From SZUA-22 sp963751695 (GTDB lineage: Bacteria > Bacteroidota > Ignavibacteria > Ignavibacteriales > Melioribacteraceae): 64,000 bases of DNA. The position numbers and the translations under genes are program-made. The first letter of the stretch is position 1. The number at the start of each line of letters is the position of its first letter. This document shows positions 46,735 through 55,932 of this stretch, one piece after another. The stretch lies in NCBI GenBank assembly GCA_963751695.1, contig CAVVVP010000009.1, positions 372,001 to 436,000 of the forward strand, written 5' to 3'. A model generated the notes under the pieces. It saw nothing but the letters and a program-made list of their open reading frames with translations, did no database searches and had not been told where the DNA came from.

Positions 46735-47832
46735 ATGAAAATAAAAATTAAACTTTTAACAACCTCTCTTATCCTTTCAATATTATTATTATCGTCATGT
46801 TCAAATAACCAACCTGCTCTCGGAAGTGAAGATGAAATTATTGTCCTTGCTGATTCTGCACTTTATTACGAACTTGAAGGAGAATTACTGGAAGCGTTTG
46901 AAGAGGTGATTTACACACCGCAACCCGAAAATCTTTTTAAATTGATCAGAAAAGATTACACAGATTTAAAGAGTATTAATAAGAGAAAGAATATTATAAT
47001 TTTAGGAACATTAAGCGACACAGGTTATGTTTCTCAATATTTACAGAGTTCGCTAGATTCAAATGTTACAGAACTTGTAAAAAGAAATGAAGAGTATCGA
47101 ATAAATAGGTATAATCTCTGGGCGCATGGTCAATTAGTTATGTACTTGGTTTCGCCAACTATCGATCAACTTAAACTTAATATTCTCAAACAACAAGATG
47201 AATTACTTTACTCTTTTAGAAATATTTCAGATAAGCGATTAAGAGAAAAATTATCCGGTCATAGAGTTAATGATCAAGAGAATGAGGCTAAATTGTTAAA
47301 TGATTATGGATGGACAATTTATGTCATGAAGTATTTCGATATTGCTAAGAATTCTGCAGAGGATAATTTTGTATGGTTCAGAACCGGTAGAAACACTCCA
47401 ATGGAGAGATGGATTTTTGTTCATTGGATTGAGAATGCTTCGCCTGAATATTTGAATGAGGATTCCATTTATACAATAAGAAACAGAATAACTAAGAAAC
47501 ATTTTAGAACCTCTGATGAAGTTGAATTTATTGAAATCTCATCGGAACTTTCAATGCCAATGCATTCAGAAGTAAATTTTAATTCAAAATATGCAATTAT
47601 GACTCAAGGCTTCTGGAGATTTAATGATAAAAGTGGTGGAGGACCATTTACTAGCTATTCAATCTTTGACGAGATTACTAAGAGATTTTATATGATTGAT
47701 GGTTCGATCTATGCTCCAAAATATTATAAGAAAGAATTAATTCAAAGAATTGATGTTATCTTAAATTCGTTTAGATTGGAGAGTGATCTAGATGAATTGA
47801 CAAAAGCAGAATTACTGGAAGAACTGGATTGA
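46735..47832 (+). CDS. DUF4837-family lipoprotein
   Basis: 365 residues with a lipoprotein signal (LILSILLLSSC at about 12-22, lipobox Cys). The body matches the DUF4837 pattern of Bacteroidota: EDEIIVLADSALYYEL, a repeated half with FVWFRTGRNTPMERWIFVHW, and MTQGFWRFNDKSGGGPFTSY. The function is not known. A weak promoter (TTG at 46689-46691, TATCTTTC at 46710-46717) lies upstream. The stop lies 2 bases from the end of the convergent GNAT gene. Confidence 0.82.
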   Translation: MKIKIKLLTTSLILSILLLSSCSNNQPALGSEDEIIVLADSALYYELEGELLEAFEEVIYTPQPENLFKLIRKDYTDLKSINKRKNIIILGTLSDTGYVSQYLQSSLDSNVTELVKRNEEYRINRYNLWAHGQLVMYLVSPTIDQLKLNILKQQDELLYSFRNISDKRLREKLSGHRVNDQENEAKLLNDYGWTIYVMKYFDIAKNSAEDNFVWFRTGRNTPMERWIFVHWIENASPEYLNEDSIYTIRNRITKKHFRTSDEVEFIEISSELSMPMHSEVNFNSKYAIMTQGFWRFNDKSGGGPFTSYSIFDEITKRFYMIDGSIYAPKYYKKELIQRIDVILNSFRLESDLDELTKAELLEELD

Positions 47833-47834
47833 AA

Positions 47835-48546
47835 TCAACTTTTTACCAATCCCATTCTTAGTACATCATGAGGTATATTATCATAAATAACCTCATCTCG
47901 TAATATACCCTCAACTTTAAAACCTAATTCTTCATTAATTTTAATATTTCTGAAATTTGTATCAATCGTATTTAAATAAATCTTTTTAAGGTTTAATTCC
48001 TCAAATCCATATTGGATCCAATATTTTGTGGCTTCCTTTCCAAATCCCTTCCCTCTGTATTTTGTATCGCCGATCATTTTTCTTAGTTCAGCTTTTGAAT
48101 TGTCAATATCATGATTAAGGAATGCCACTGCTCCGATCAGTTTATCATCTTTAAGTGTTATAATTCCTAGAAATTTTTTTTCAAGTGAGATTAAATTCTC
48201 GACAGTATGACTGTTTGAACTTGATATTGAAAGTAAAAATTGTCTACCGTATTTATCTTTAACCCAATCTTTCAAATACTTTGTATCTGATTCTTTTTGA
48301 AATTCCCGTATCTTAAGATTTCTTGTTTCAAGAGGTAATTTCCAATTTTCAATAGTTTCATAGAATCCATTTGTATCTTTCTTTTCTTCTTTAGGCTGAC
48401 CATTTTTCATTTGTATCGCATAATCAAGAAGCGTGTTTACAAAACGCAAATAATCTTCATACTTAAAACCATACTGGATTGCTTCTTTTAAAAAAATTTC
48501 GTGAAAGTAGGTCGATCGTAGTTTCAGGTATCTTCGGCTGGTTCAT
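47835..48546 (-). pseudogene. GNAT N-acetyltransferase with N-terminal extension, one frameshift
   Basis: Transfers an acetyl group from acetyl-CoA to an amine. The GNAT core spans about residues 85-236: LIGAVAFLNHD, the acetyl-CoA loop MIGDTKYRGKGFGKEA and LNTIDTNFRNIKINEELGF. The frame 47835-48449 starts artificially. The real N-terminus begins at ATG 48546 (MNQPKIPETTIDLLSRNF) and continues LKEAIQYGFKYEDYLRF into the known frame once one base is removed from the A7 at 48490-48496 (T7 on the coding strand). The corrected protein has 236 residues. The substrate is unknown; RimJ-like proteins are the nearest type. Confidence 0.82.
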
Positions 48547-48671
48547 TTTTTATCCATGAAATTGTAGAATCAATTTACAAAAATTGAAGTTATTCTACAC
48601 TGATTTTCATCTTAAAAAAAGTTAACGATTATTTCTTTAGAAGCACATTGATCGTTGAATAATTCTTTGAT

Positions 48672-50651
48672 TCACATTACTAGATTTATACTAAAAATTA
48701 GAGTTCTTCCTAAACTTTTTCCATTAGGCAGAGTCTGAGATGCTTGATTAAAAATATTTCTAACCGATAATCCAAAACTTGTTTTTTTCGTGAAATATGA
48801 ATTTGTAAAAGTTTGCAAATATCCTATATCAATAGTATTCGATTCTGGAACGATTTTCAAATATTCTGGGACATTAGTGGAAGATGAAGCATCCAATTCA
48901 TATTCATCCCAGTTTGCTTTATCTCGATAATTCCATGCAATATTGAGAATACCATTAAAATCAAAGAACACTTTGCCAATTAGTTTGGCGATATGCTTAG
49001 GTGTGTAAGGCACTTCGGCATTATCGATAAACTGGTAATTTGCTTGAAGGTTAAGCGTCTTATTAGGAGTACTAGCTAGCGAAAACTTGAATCCAGAGAG
49101 CTTTCTGAAATCACCATTAGTTGCCCGTCCCCTTGTTATTGGTTCGTGAGTGGTAGGATGAACATAATAGAACGTCTTTTTTCTATAAATCAGATCATTA
49201 ATTCTTTGATGAAACACTGTCATATTAAAAATAGATTTCAAAAAAGGAAAATAATTATTGAGTATTAATTCTACACTATTTATTCTTTCATTTCTTAGTT
49301 GTGATATTAAGTCATCTGCATTACTTGAAATGAGTGAGTTTTCTAAACCTGTATAAATACCGTAACTCTCAGTCAAATTAGGAAAGTTTGCAATAGAACT
49401 AATATTAAGTACAAAAGAGTTTTGAGGATTAAATCGGTACCTTAAATTAATAAAACCCGAAAACTCGCTTTGATTAGAAAAATTCATTTCATATTGTCCT
49501 TTGATATTTGCATTCATGTGTTTACTAATTTTACTTGATAGATCAATTTTAAACAAATAATTAAATTTATTTGAATCATGATAAAAGAACCTCTGATAGC
49601 TTGTGTTTTCGGTTTGGATGTTTTTTACCAAGTAATAGTCCAATATAAAACTTAAGTTCATTTTGAAATACTCGGAATATTTTTTATTCCAACTTGGAAT
49701 AAATGAAAACTGCGACATTCTGAATTTTGTATTTGGTGTACTAACTCCTTCATGAATCTCACCGATGGTATTATCACCTTTTACAGCAAGATTTAGCCCA
49801 TCAATCAAATTTTTTATTTGTACTCGTACTGTTCCTAAATAATTTTCTATGTGCGAATATGTTGTAAGATAAGGTGTAATTTCCCAACCATAGTAACTTG
49901 TGAGGGAAGCATATACTGAGATGCTGCGATTATTTGTCAATCTATAGTTAATCTCAGCACTGCCGACAATTTGTTTATTTTGCTTTTTGAAATAGTAGTT
50001 ACTAATCTCACTCATTATGGTATCAAAATTTGATCCGGTAGAGTAAAAGCCAAAATACCCAAGAGTAAAACGGTATGAAAGATCACTTATAGTGTTTGAG
50101 ATAGATAAAACACCTGATGGTACGATTTTATTTTTATTTACCGAACTTATCTCTGGTCTAGTAAATACATGCACCAGCGGATCACCAGTTTCACTGCCAA
50201 GAAATCCACGAATCTGAACTTCAAATGAATCTGAAATTTTAGATTTTCTGATGTTTAATTGTGAATTGGAAAGTCTTAAAACACCAATGGAATTATAACC
50301 ATCACTCGATATTGATTCAATTTGCTGAAGATCAATAGGAAGCAAATCTACTGTATTTAAGTTAAATGGAACTAGTTCAAACGGTATTCCCTCTATTTCT
50401 AGTTGAGTAGAGGAGGAGGTCCAATCCTCATAAGGATTCATAGCAATAATTGGAAGAAAACGAGCAGTCTTGTAAGAAGTAAAATTGTAGGTTTGTTCAA
50501 TTATATCACCAATTCTTAGCGAGGATTCAATGCTGTTTGAAGTTGTATCTAGACTCCAATTAGATTGACCATATACATCACCATATCCAGAGAAGTTATG
50601 GCAAATAATTACTGCTATAAAGGATAGGTAATATTTTATTGAATTACACAT
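48672..50651 (-). CDS. TonB-dependent-receptor-like outer-membrane protein
   Basis: 659 residues with a signal peptide (about 1-29). A degenerate plug region follows (QLEIEGIPFELVPFNLN, LQQIESISSDGYNSIGVLRL), then a long beta-barrel of alternating strands that ends with GRTLIFSINLVM, a terminal strand of TonB-receptor type. No clear TonB box or carboxypeptidase-like N-terminal domain is seen, so the protein may be a distant family member. It overlaps the upstream small-barrel gene by one base, and the two probably form an operon. Its ligand is unknown. Confidence 0.72.
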   Translation of the reverse strand: MCNSIKYYLSFIAVIICHNFSGYGDVYGQSNWSLDTTSNSIESSLRIGDIIEQTYNFTSYKTARFLPIIAMNPYEDWTSSSTQLEIEGIPFELVPFNLNTVDLLPIDLQQIESISSDGYNSIGVLRLSNSQLNIRKSKISDSFEVQIRGFLGSETGDPLVHVFTRPEISSVNKNKIVPSGVLSISNTISDLSYRFTLGYFGFYSTGSNFDTIMSEISNYYFKKQNKQIVGSAEINYRLTNNRSISVYASLTSYYGWEITPYLTTYSHIENYLGTVRVQIKNLIDGLNLAVKGDNTIGEIHEGVSTPNTKFRMSQFSFIPSWNKKYSEYFKMNLSFILDYYLVKNIQTENTSYQRFFYHDSNKFNYLFKIDLSSKISKHMNANIKGQYEMNFSNQSEFSGFINLRYRFNPQNSFVLNISSIANFPNLTESYGIYTGLENSLISSNADDLISQLRNERINSVELILNNYFPFLKSIFNMTVFHQRINDLIYRKKTFYYVHPTTHEPITRGRATNGDFRKLSGFKFSLASTPNKTLNLQANYQFIDNAEVPYTPKHIAKLIGKVFFDFNGILNIAWNYRDKANWDEYELDASSSTNVPEYLKIVPESNTIDIGYLQTFTNSYFTKKTSFGLSVRNIFNQASQTLPNGKSLGRTLIFSINLVM

Positions 50652-51214
50652 TAGAAAATAAAAATTTTCATCCCCATATGATAAATTGTTATACTTTCGG
50701 GGGAACTAAAAATTGATTGAGCATTCGTATAAATTTCAAATGGAAATCTTTGAATAAAGCTTAATTGAACACCAAGAGAGCCATAAACTCCAAATTCTGA
50801 TTCGTTGGTGTTTTCCTCAATTGATTCAGATATATTTCCTGCAAATTCAAAAGTATTACTTTGTAAACCTAGTTTAACATTTATTGATAAATTGTTGCTC
50901 AAGAATTGCATAAATTTAATTCCAATCGGTATACTTACTAAATAAATTGTTGGAAGTGTTGTTTCTTTTGGTGAGAACTGACTAAATATCAGGTCTCCCG
51001 TTAAACTAAATTTCTTTGAAAGTTGATACTCCAATGTCCCACTCAATCCAAATGAGTTTTCCCAGTACTCTCCAAAATCATTTTGAGGATTTATATATAC
51101 AATCCCGAATGCAACTGAAAATCTTTCCCATTCGAGTTCTTGGGCATTCACACTGAAAAATAATGAAATAGAAAATATTATTAAAAGGCAATATTTGATG
51201 TGTTTATAGATCGT
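50651..51214 (-). CDS. Small outer-membrane beta-barrel protein with odd start
   Basis: The open frame from GTG 51151 gives 166 residues beginning MNAQELEW. The frame upstream of it encodes KYCLLIIFSISLFFSVNAQ, a clear signal peptide with cleavage after NAQ. No ATG, GTG or TTG exists between the upstream in-frame TAG and that GTG. ACG at 51214-51212, with AGGAA upstream, is the best placed codon for a full secretory product; a one-base error in an ATG is equally possible. The body is a row of amphipathic strands (FSLTGDLIFSQF, GVYGSLGVQLSFIQ). Role unknown; partner of the downstream TonB-receptor-like gene. Confidence 0.62.
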   Translation of the reverse strand, partial: TIYKHIKYCLLIIFSISLFFSVNAQELEWERFSVAFGIVYINPQNDFGEYWENSFGLSGTLEYQLSKKFSLTGDLIFSQFSPKETTLPTIYLVSIPIGIKFMQFLSNNLSINVKLGLQSNTFEFAGNISESIEENTNESEFGVYGSLGVQLSFIQRFPFEIYTNAQSIFSSPESITIYHMGMKIFIF

Positions 51215-51393
51215 TTTCTAGTATTCCTTATATTTTCACTTGGTAGAACGACCATTAAGTAAGATTCTCTGAATATTAAAAATAATTAAGTCAAAATGAA
51301 AATTCATCTTTTTCTTTCCCTCAATGAAATGATTTAAAAATTTGAACTTATTTTTAATATTTTTAACCATATTTTAATTAAGAACTAGGTACT

Positions 51394-52302
51394 ATGTCAA
51401 AACTAGGTTTAGCTCTAGGAGGCGGCGGAGCAAGAGGTCTAGCACATCTTGGAGTTCTAAAAGTATTAGAGCAAGAAAAAGTTAATATCCATGCGATTAC
51501 AGGATGCAGCATGGGAGCAATTGTTGGTGGCCTTTACTCATACTTTCAAAGCATTGAGAAAGTGGAAAGGATTCTATCAGATCTACTTTCGAATAGTGAT
51601 TTTAAAGAACTCGGATTGGATCAGCTCAGAGATGAAAGCGATGATGACAAGGGGACATTCGAAGAGTTCTTTGATTTCGTCAGTTCAAGAGTAAGAGTAC
51701 TTAGAACCCTTACAAAACCTTCTTACTTCAGTGAAGAACTCACAAATCAGATTTTCTCATTTATTCCTGATGTTCCAATCGAGGATTTTCAAATAAAATT
51801 TTCCGCAATAGCAACTGATCTGATTTCTGGGAGAGAAATAAACTTTACACGTGGCAGTCTACGAGAGGTAGTTAAGGCAAGTTCAGCAATTCCTGGTATT
51901 TTTCCCCCGGTAAATATAAGAGAATATCAATTAATAGATGGAAGTGCTTCAGAAAGTGTTCCAGTGGGAAAAGTTAAAGAGATAGGGGCTGATAGAGTTT
52001 TAGCAGTTGATGTTACAAGAAATCTGCGCAGATCAGACTTGCCTGATAATGTTTTTGAAGTTCTTTATAGAGCCGAAGATATTACTTCGTATCATTTATC
52101 TGAAATAAGACTTAAGGAAGCCGACCTAATTTTACGTCCAAAGGTTAAAAAATTAAAATGGGTTGATTTTCACAAAACTGAAAATATTATCCATGAAGGA
52201 GTAAGAGCAACAAGAGAGAATATTGAGGAAATTAGGAAGCTAGAAAATCGAAATTCATTCCTACTGGATTTTGAACATTTTATAAAACGATTTAGCGAGT
52301 AG
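51394..52302 (+). CDS. Patatin-like phospholipase
   Basis: 302 residues with the patatin serine hydrolase fold. The oxyanion loop GGGGARG is at about residues 9-15, the nucleophile elbow is GCSMG (Ser39), and the catalytic Asp182 is in LIDGSAS (usually DGG/DGA). It is similar to RssA/YchK-type cytoplasmic acyl hydrolases and would cleave acyl chains from phospholipids or CoA esters. It lies 4 bases ahead of the CDF transporter. Confidence 0.92.
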   Translation: MSKLGLALGGGGARGLAHLGVLKVLEQEKVNIHAITGCSMGAIVGGLYSYFQSIEKVERILSDLLSNSDFKELGLDQLRDESDDDKGTFEEFFDFVSSRVRVLRTLTKPSYFSEELTNQIFSFIPDVPIEDFQIKFSAIATDLISGREINFTRGSLREVVKASSAIPGIFPPVNIREYQLIDGSASESVPVGKVKEIGADRVLAVDVTRNLRRSDLPDNVFEVLYRAEDITSYHLSEIRLKEADLILRPKVKKLKWVDFHKTENIIHEGVRATRENIEEIRKLENRNSFLLDFEHFIKRFSE

Positions 52303-52306
52303 TTGA

Positions 52307-53203
52307 ATGTTCTCGAATCATTCACATCACCATCACAAGGAAACAAGTACACTAAGATTGGTGATTACCATTATTCTGAATTTTGTGATCACAATTGCTG
52401 AAATTATTGGAGGAATAATCTCTGGAAGTTTATCCCTTATCTCAGATGCACTTCATAATTTTAGCGACGGCATTGCTGTTATAATAAGTTATATAGCAAT
52501 TCGTTACAACAAAAAACCTAAAGATTATCAGTTCACATTTGGATATAAGCGTGCAGAGATTTTAGCAGCCGTCTTTAATTCTGCAGTGTTGATAGGAATT
52601 TCAATTTACCTATTCTTTGAAGCATACGAACGTTTTACTGAGCCACAACCTATTGAAGGTGGATTGATGATTATTGTTGCATCCATTGGTCTTGCTGCAA
52701 ATATTATCGGTGCTCTTCTACTTAGATCCGGGGCGAATAGTAATATAAACATCAAATCTGCCTATTTACATTTGTTCAGCGATGCAGTCTCTAGTTTAGC
52801 TGTTATTACTGGAGGGATTTTTATTTATTTCTATGAGATATATTGGATTGATCCCATTCTTACGGTTCTAATTTCCATCTATATAATTAAAGAGAGTTAC
52901 CTCATAGTAAGAGATTCTATGCAAGTATTAATGATGGCTGCACCCCAAAATATTTCTATTGATAAATTAGAAAAAGAGATCACAAAAATTGAGGGTGTTA
53001 AAAATATTCATCATGTGCATTTGTGGAGTATAAATGATAGAGATAATTATTTTGAAGCACATATTGAAGTTGAGAATATTTTGGTCTCAGAAACTGAAAT
53101 AATAATAGAAAAAATTGAGAATATGTTGAGAGAGAAATTCAAGATAAATCATGTAACAATACAAGTTGAATGTGATAGGTGTAATGAGAAGAAATTAGTT
53201 TAA
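52307..53203 (+). CDS. Cation diffusion facilitator (CDF) efflux transporter
   Basis: 298 residues. A His-rich N-terminus (NHSHHHHKE) precedes six membrane helices. LISDALHNFSDG and HLFSDAVSSLAV contain the HxxxD/DxxxD pairs of the transport site in helices 2 and 5. The C-terminal cytoplasmic domain has VKNIHHVHLWSI. It exports Zn2+ or a similar divalent metal against H+. The metal is inferred from the family (ZitB/CzcD). A bidirectional terminator follows. Confidence 0.93.
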   Translation: MFSNHSHHHHKETSTLRLVITIILNFVITIAEIIGGIISGSLSLISDALHNFSDGIAVIISYIAIRYNKKPKDYQFTFGYKRAEILAAVFNSAVLIGISIYLFFEAYERFTEPQPIEGGLMIIVASIGLAANIIGALLLRSGANSNINIKSAYLHLFSDAVSSLAVITGGIFIYFYEIYWIDPILTVLISIYIIKESYLIVRDSMQVLMMAAPQNISIDKLEKEITKIEGVKNIHHVHLWSINDRDNYFEAHIEVENILVSETEIIIEKIENMLREKFKINHVTIQVECDRCNEKKLV

Positions 53204-53209
53204 GAAAAG

Positions 53210-53246
53210 AAGTCCAACGGTTAATGAAACCGCTGGACTTTAAAAA
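53210..53246. terminator. Bidirectional terminator between CDF and ChaN-PDZ genes
   Basis: Stem AAGTCCA-CGGTT (53210-53222) with AACCG-TGGACTT (53228-53240), one A-C mismatch in the stem, loop AATGA. It lies between convergent genes, with A/T-rich flanks on both sides. Confidence 0.82.
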
Positions 53247-53248
53247 TA

Positions 53249-54625
53249 TTATTCTTCAGTTTCAACAGGCTTTATAACGAATGTAATATTTTGTTCCTCA
53301 TCATCTCTGATTAGATCAAATGAAATTTCATCATCCCAATTTACGAATTGAAGATGTCTTTTCAGTTCAAACAGATCTTCAAATTCCTGACTGTCAATTC
53401 TCAGAATTATATCTCCTCGCTTAAGGCCATTTTCGTATGCAACTGTTTCTGGAAGAACCATCTTTATTGGAAATCCGGTGCTGTCCTTACCTTTTAAACT
53501 AAAACCAAGCGAAGGATATTTTTCTTGCTCCATCTCCTTTTTACCCCACAGGTAATCACCTAGACTTTTAACTACTATTTTATATGGTGTAGAATCCATT
53601 CCCATCATTGAGTGAGGATTTCCATGAGCCATTCCGCTCTCTGGTTTTTTGTCATTCATTTTTGACATATCAAGAGGAGTATCCTTTTTCATTTGTTCCA
53701 TTGATGGTGCAGCAGTTTTGGTTGAATCCTTTTTCATGCTCTTTTTAACTTTCACCATCCCAAATTCTTCCGTTTCTTCTGGGATATCCACTGTTATCAC
53801 AGATGCAAATGAAAGTTCACTTCTATCTTTAATTATTCTACCAATTCCAAGATTGTATGCAACGTGCCCGCTACCGGCAAGCACCACAACAACTGCTTCT
53901 GGATTATCTTGCGCAACTTTTATTGCTCCTTCTCCCATTGCAGCATCCCATAAGCATTGAGCTGGATACATATTTTGGAATTGTTTCGGCATCTGAGCAT
54001 CCATTCCTTGAAGTGCAACTTTTACGAAAAATCTATGTTCAATATTTAATGTATCTACTTCGGGTATAGCCGATCTCTCTTCCTCAGTTAAACTTCCTAA
54101 ACCACCACGTCCAATTTTCGATGCATATTTTCGTTCTGTATTTACCCCGTACATAGGTATGTTTTTTTCACGAACATAGTCAAAAATCGCTTTGTAGTAT
54201 CGATAGTTGTGCCCCCACGAATCAAGGTATCCTGTCTGTTTCATGAAAGTAGAAGAATCCGTCTCTCCACTGCTCCATGCAGCAAGAGCTTCGTCTTGTG
54301 TAGGATTGTACATTTCGAGTGCGAGTCTAACATCTTTTCCTTGTTCTTTTAAACCTTTAATTATATCGAATTGCACATCATGATGAAGCTGATTAGTATG
54401 TGATTCACCGATCATTACAATTCTAAAATTACTTAGTTCAGTAATGAATTCGTCAAATGATGTTTCTTTATTGGATTTCGTATTAAGAATTTTGTCCATT
54501 TTAACCATTGTGAAATCATATTTTCTTGCTTCATCACCAATTGGGATTCTCTCCGTATCAAAATCTTGTGCTACGAGAATAGAGTATGAGAGTATCAATA
54601 TAATTGCATATTTTAATAAAGTCAT
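53249..54625 (-). CDS. ChaN-like secreted protein with Met/His-rich linker and PDZ domain
   Basis: 458 residues. The signal peptide (1-20) is followed by a ChaN/Cofac_haem_bdg-type domain (about 35-280): MIGESHTNQLHHD at 71-83, LEMYNP, and VLAGSGHVAYNLG at 248-260. ChaN-type proteins bind haem. A linker at 290-344 is unusually rich in Met, Lys and His. The C-terminal PDZ domain (about 370-455) has VAYENGLKRGDIILRIDSQ. A PDZ suggests protein binding or tethering, and the linker may bind metal. The NHL-lipoprotein gene lies 10 bases upstream in the same operon. Confidence 0.85.
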   Translation of the reverse strand: MTLLKYAIILILSYSILVAQDFDTERIPIGDEARKYDFTMVKMDKILNTKSNKETSFDEFITELSNFRIVMIGESHTNQLHHDVQFDIIKGLKEQGKDVRLALEMYNPTQDEALAAWSSGETDSSTFMKQTGYLDSWGHNYRYYKAIFDYVREKNIPMYGVNTERKYASKIGRGGLGSLTEEERSAIPEVDTLNIEHRFFVKVALQGMDAQMPKQFQNMYPAQCLWDAAMGEGAIKVAQDNPEAVVVVLAGSGHVAYNLGIGRIIKDRSELSFASVITVDIPEETEEFGMVKVKKSMKKDSTKTAAPSMEQMKKDTPLDMSKMNDKKPESGMAHGNPHSMMGMDSTPYKIVVKSLGDYLWGKKEMEQEKYPSLGFSLKGKDSTGFPIKMVLPETVAYENGLKRGDIILRIDSQEFEDLFELKRHLQFVNWDDEISFDLIRDDEEQNITFVIKPVETEE

Positions 54626-54635
54626 TTTTATCTCC

Positions 54636-55637
54636 TTAATTTTCTAGTTCTAAAACTTTTATTTGGTGGTTATTCAAATCAGCAATCCATAAATATCCAG
54701 CATGTACAAGAACTGCTGCAGGTTTGTTAAGTTCTAGTAGGTTGCTACCTTCTTTCCCGGTTCCAGCAATTGCTTCGACTTTTCCATCATTATCAATTTT
54801 TAATATTCTATGGGTTCCCATATCAGCGATGTAAATATTTTGTTCTTCATCCACGGCAATACCATGAGGCGTATTGAGAGTATCGCTGAGTTCCAAAGTT
54901 GTAACTTCAACATTGGGTTTTATTTGTCTAACTTGATGGACACCAGCATCAGCTAGGTATATATTTTTTTCAAAGGGTACTATATCCATAATATATTTAA
55001 AACTTGCCTCAGATGGTTTACCATCACGTATCTCAGAGTCACCACTGCCAGCTAAAGTTGAAACTTCTCCATCTTTAATCATTCTAACTTTTGCATTTCC
55101 GATGTCAGCTACTACAATGCCCCCATCAGTATCAATTACGACTGCATGGGGAGAAATAAATTTAGCTGAATCTGAAGGACCATCTTTAAAACCTGCACTA
55201 CCCGCGACTCCAGCAAGGGTTTTTACTTGAAGATAACCACTATCATCCCTATAAATCTCTCTGATAGTATGATTACCAGCTTCGGCAACATAAATTTTAT
55301 TCGTTTTTTTTTCGTATGCAACTCCATGTGGCGATTTGAACTTTGCTTCACTTGCTAATCCGTCCAGATAGCCTTCCTTATCTGGTCCTCCAGCTATTGT
55401 TGTTACATCTCCATAAATTGATGCGATACGAATTGCATGATTATTTATGTCAGCAAAAACAACAGAAGAATCTGTATATGGTGCCAATCTTATCGGTTTA
55501 TTCATCTCGCCTGGGTTACCATCCTTAAATCCTGCAGTACCAATTCCAGCGGCCAGTTTCAACTCATTGCTTTCTTTCTGCCCACAAGAATAAAGCATAA
55601 GTACAATAACAATTAGAGCATATAACAGTTTATTCAT
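54636..55637 (-). CDS. NHL-repeat beta-propeller lipoprotein
   Basis: 333 residues from the preferred ATG at 55637; a longer frame starts at 55688. The lipobox is at LMLYSCGQ (about residue 17). The rest consists of NHL repeats that form a six-bladed propeller, visible as repeats of PHGVAYEK, IYVAEAGNHTIREI, GGIVVADIGNAKVR, IYLADAGVHQVRQI and IYIADMGTHRILKI with the DG-AKF linker. It is probably a periplasm-facing binding scaffold, co-expressed with the ChaN-PDZ protein. Confidence 0.88.
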   Translation of the reverse strand: MNKLLYALIVIVLMLYSCGQKESNELKLAAGIGTAGFKDGNPGEMNKPIRLAPYTDSSVVFADINNHAIRIASIYGDVTTIAGGPDKEGYLDGLASEAKFKSPHGVAYEKKTNKIYVAEAGNHTIREIYRDDSGYLQVKTLAGVAGSAGFKDGPSDSAKFISPHAVVIDTDGGIVVADIGNAKVRMIKDGEVSTLAGSGDSEIRDGKPSEASFKYIMDIVPFEKNIYLADAGVHQVRQIKPNVEVTTLELSDTLNTPHGIAVDEEQNIYIADMGTHRILKIDNDGKVEAIAGTGKEGSNLLELNKPAAVLVHAGYLWIADLNNHQIKVLELEN

Positions 55638-55839
55638 TCTAATCCTATTATTAATAAAGTTTCTTGAATTCTTGAAATTTTGTATCAATTTACTCTGTAA
55701 ACTTAGTTAAATATTTACTCTTGTGCTTTTAAACAATAATAGAGGTCGGAATTTTTATGAAAAAGTGTTTTGTGAAATTATTGAAAAAGAACAACTATTT
55801 TCAAATTTAACTTGACTATTCCATATAGTAATTATAAAT

Positions 55840-55870
55840 TAGACAATCGATTGTGTCATTCGTTTGTCTA
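55840..55870. promoter_or_regulatory. Operator-like palindromes upstream of the accessory carbohydrate locus
   Basis: ACAATCGATTGT (55843-55854) is a perfect 12-bp palindrome with a central CG, as in LacI-family operators. A weaker second copy in the opposite sense (ACAAACGAATGA on the minus strand) lies at about 55856-55867. The outer arms TAGACAA (55840-55846) and TTGTCTA (55864-55870) are also an inverted repeat. The region begins 63 bases before the deoxyhypusine-synthase-like gene. A nearly identical site is at 58731-58751. Confidence 0.7.
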
Positions 55871-55932
55871 GATTGGATTACATAAACAATAATAGAAAAA
55901 ATCCTTAATTATTTGCTATTTTTTAACAATTT

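Noticed and set aside
48564..48598. GTAGAAT...ATTCTAC inverted repeat as a riboswitch or operator
   Set aside because: The arms are short and AT-rich and a bulge of five bases interrupts them. It could be a weak terminator of the TonB-receptor-like gene, but support is too thin.
55812..55838. E. coli-type promoter TTGACT / TATAAA upstream of the accessory locus
   Set aside because: Spacing is 15 bases and the other promoters here have Bacteroidota form, so the match is not convincing.
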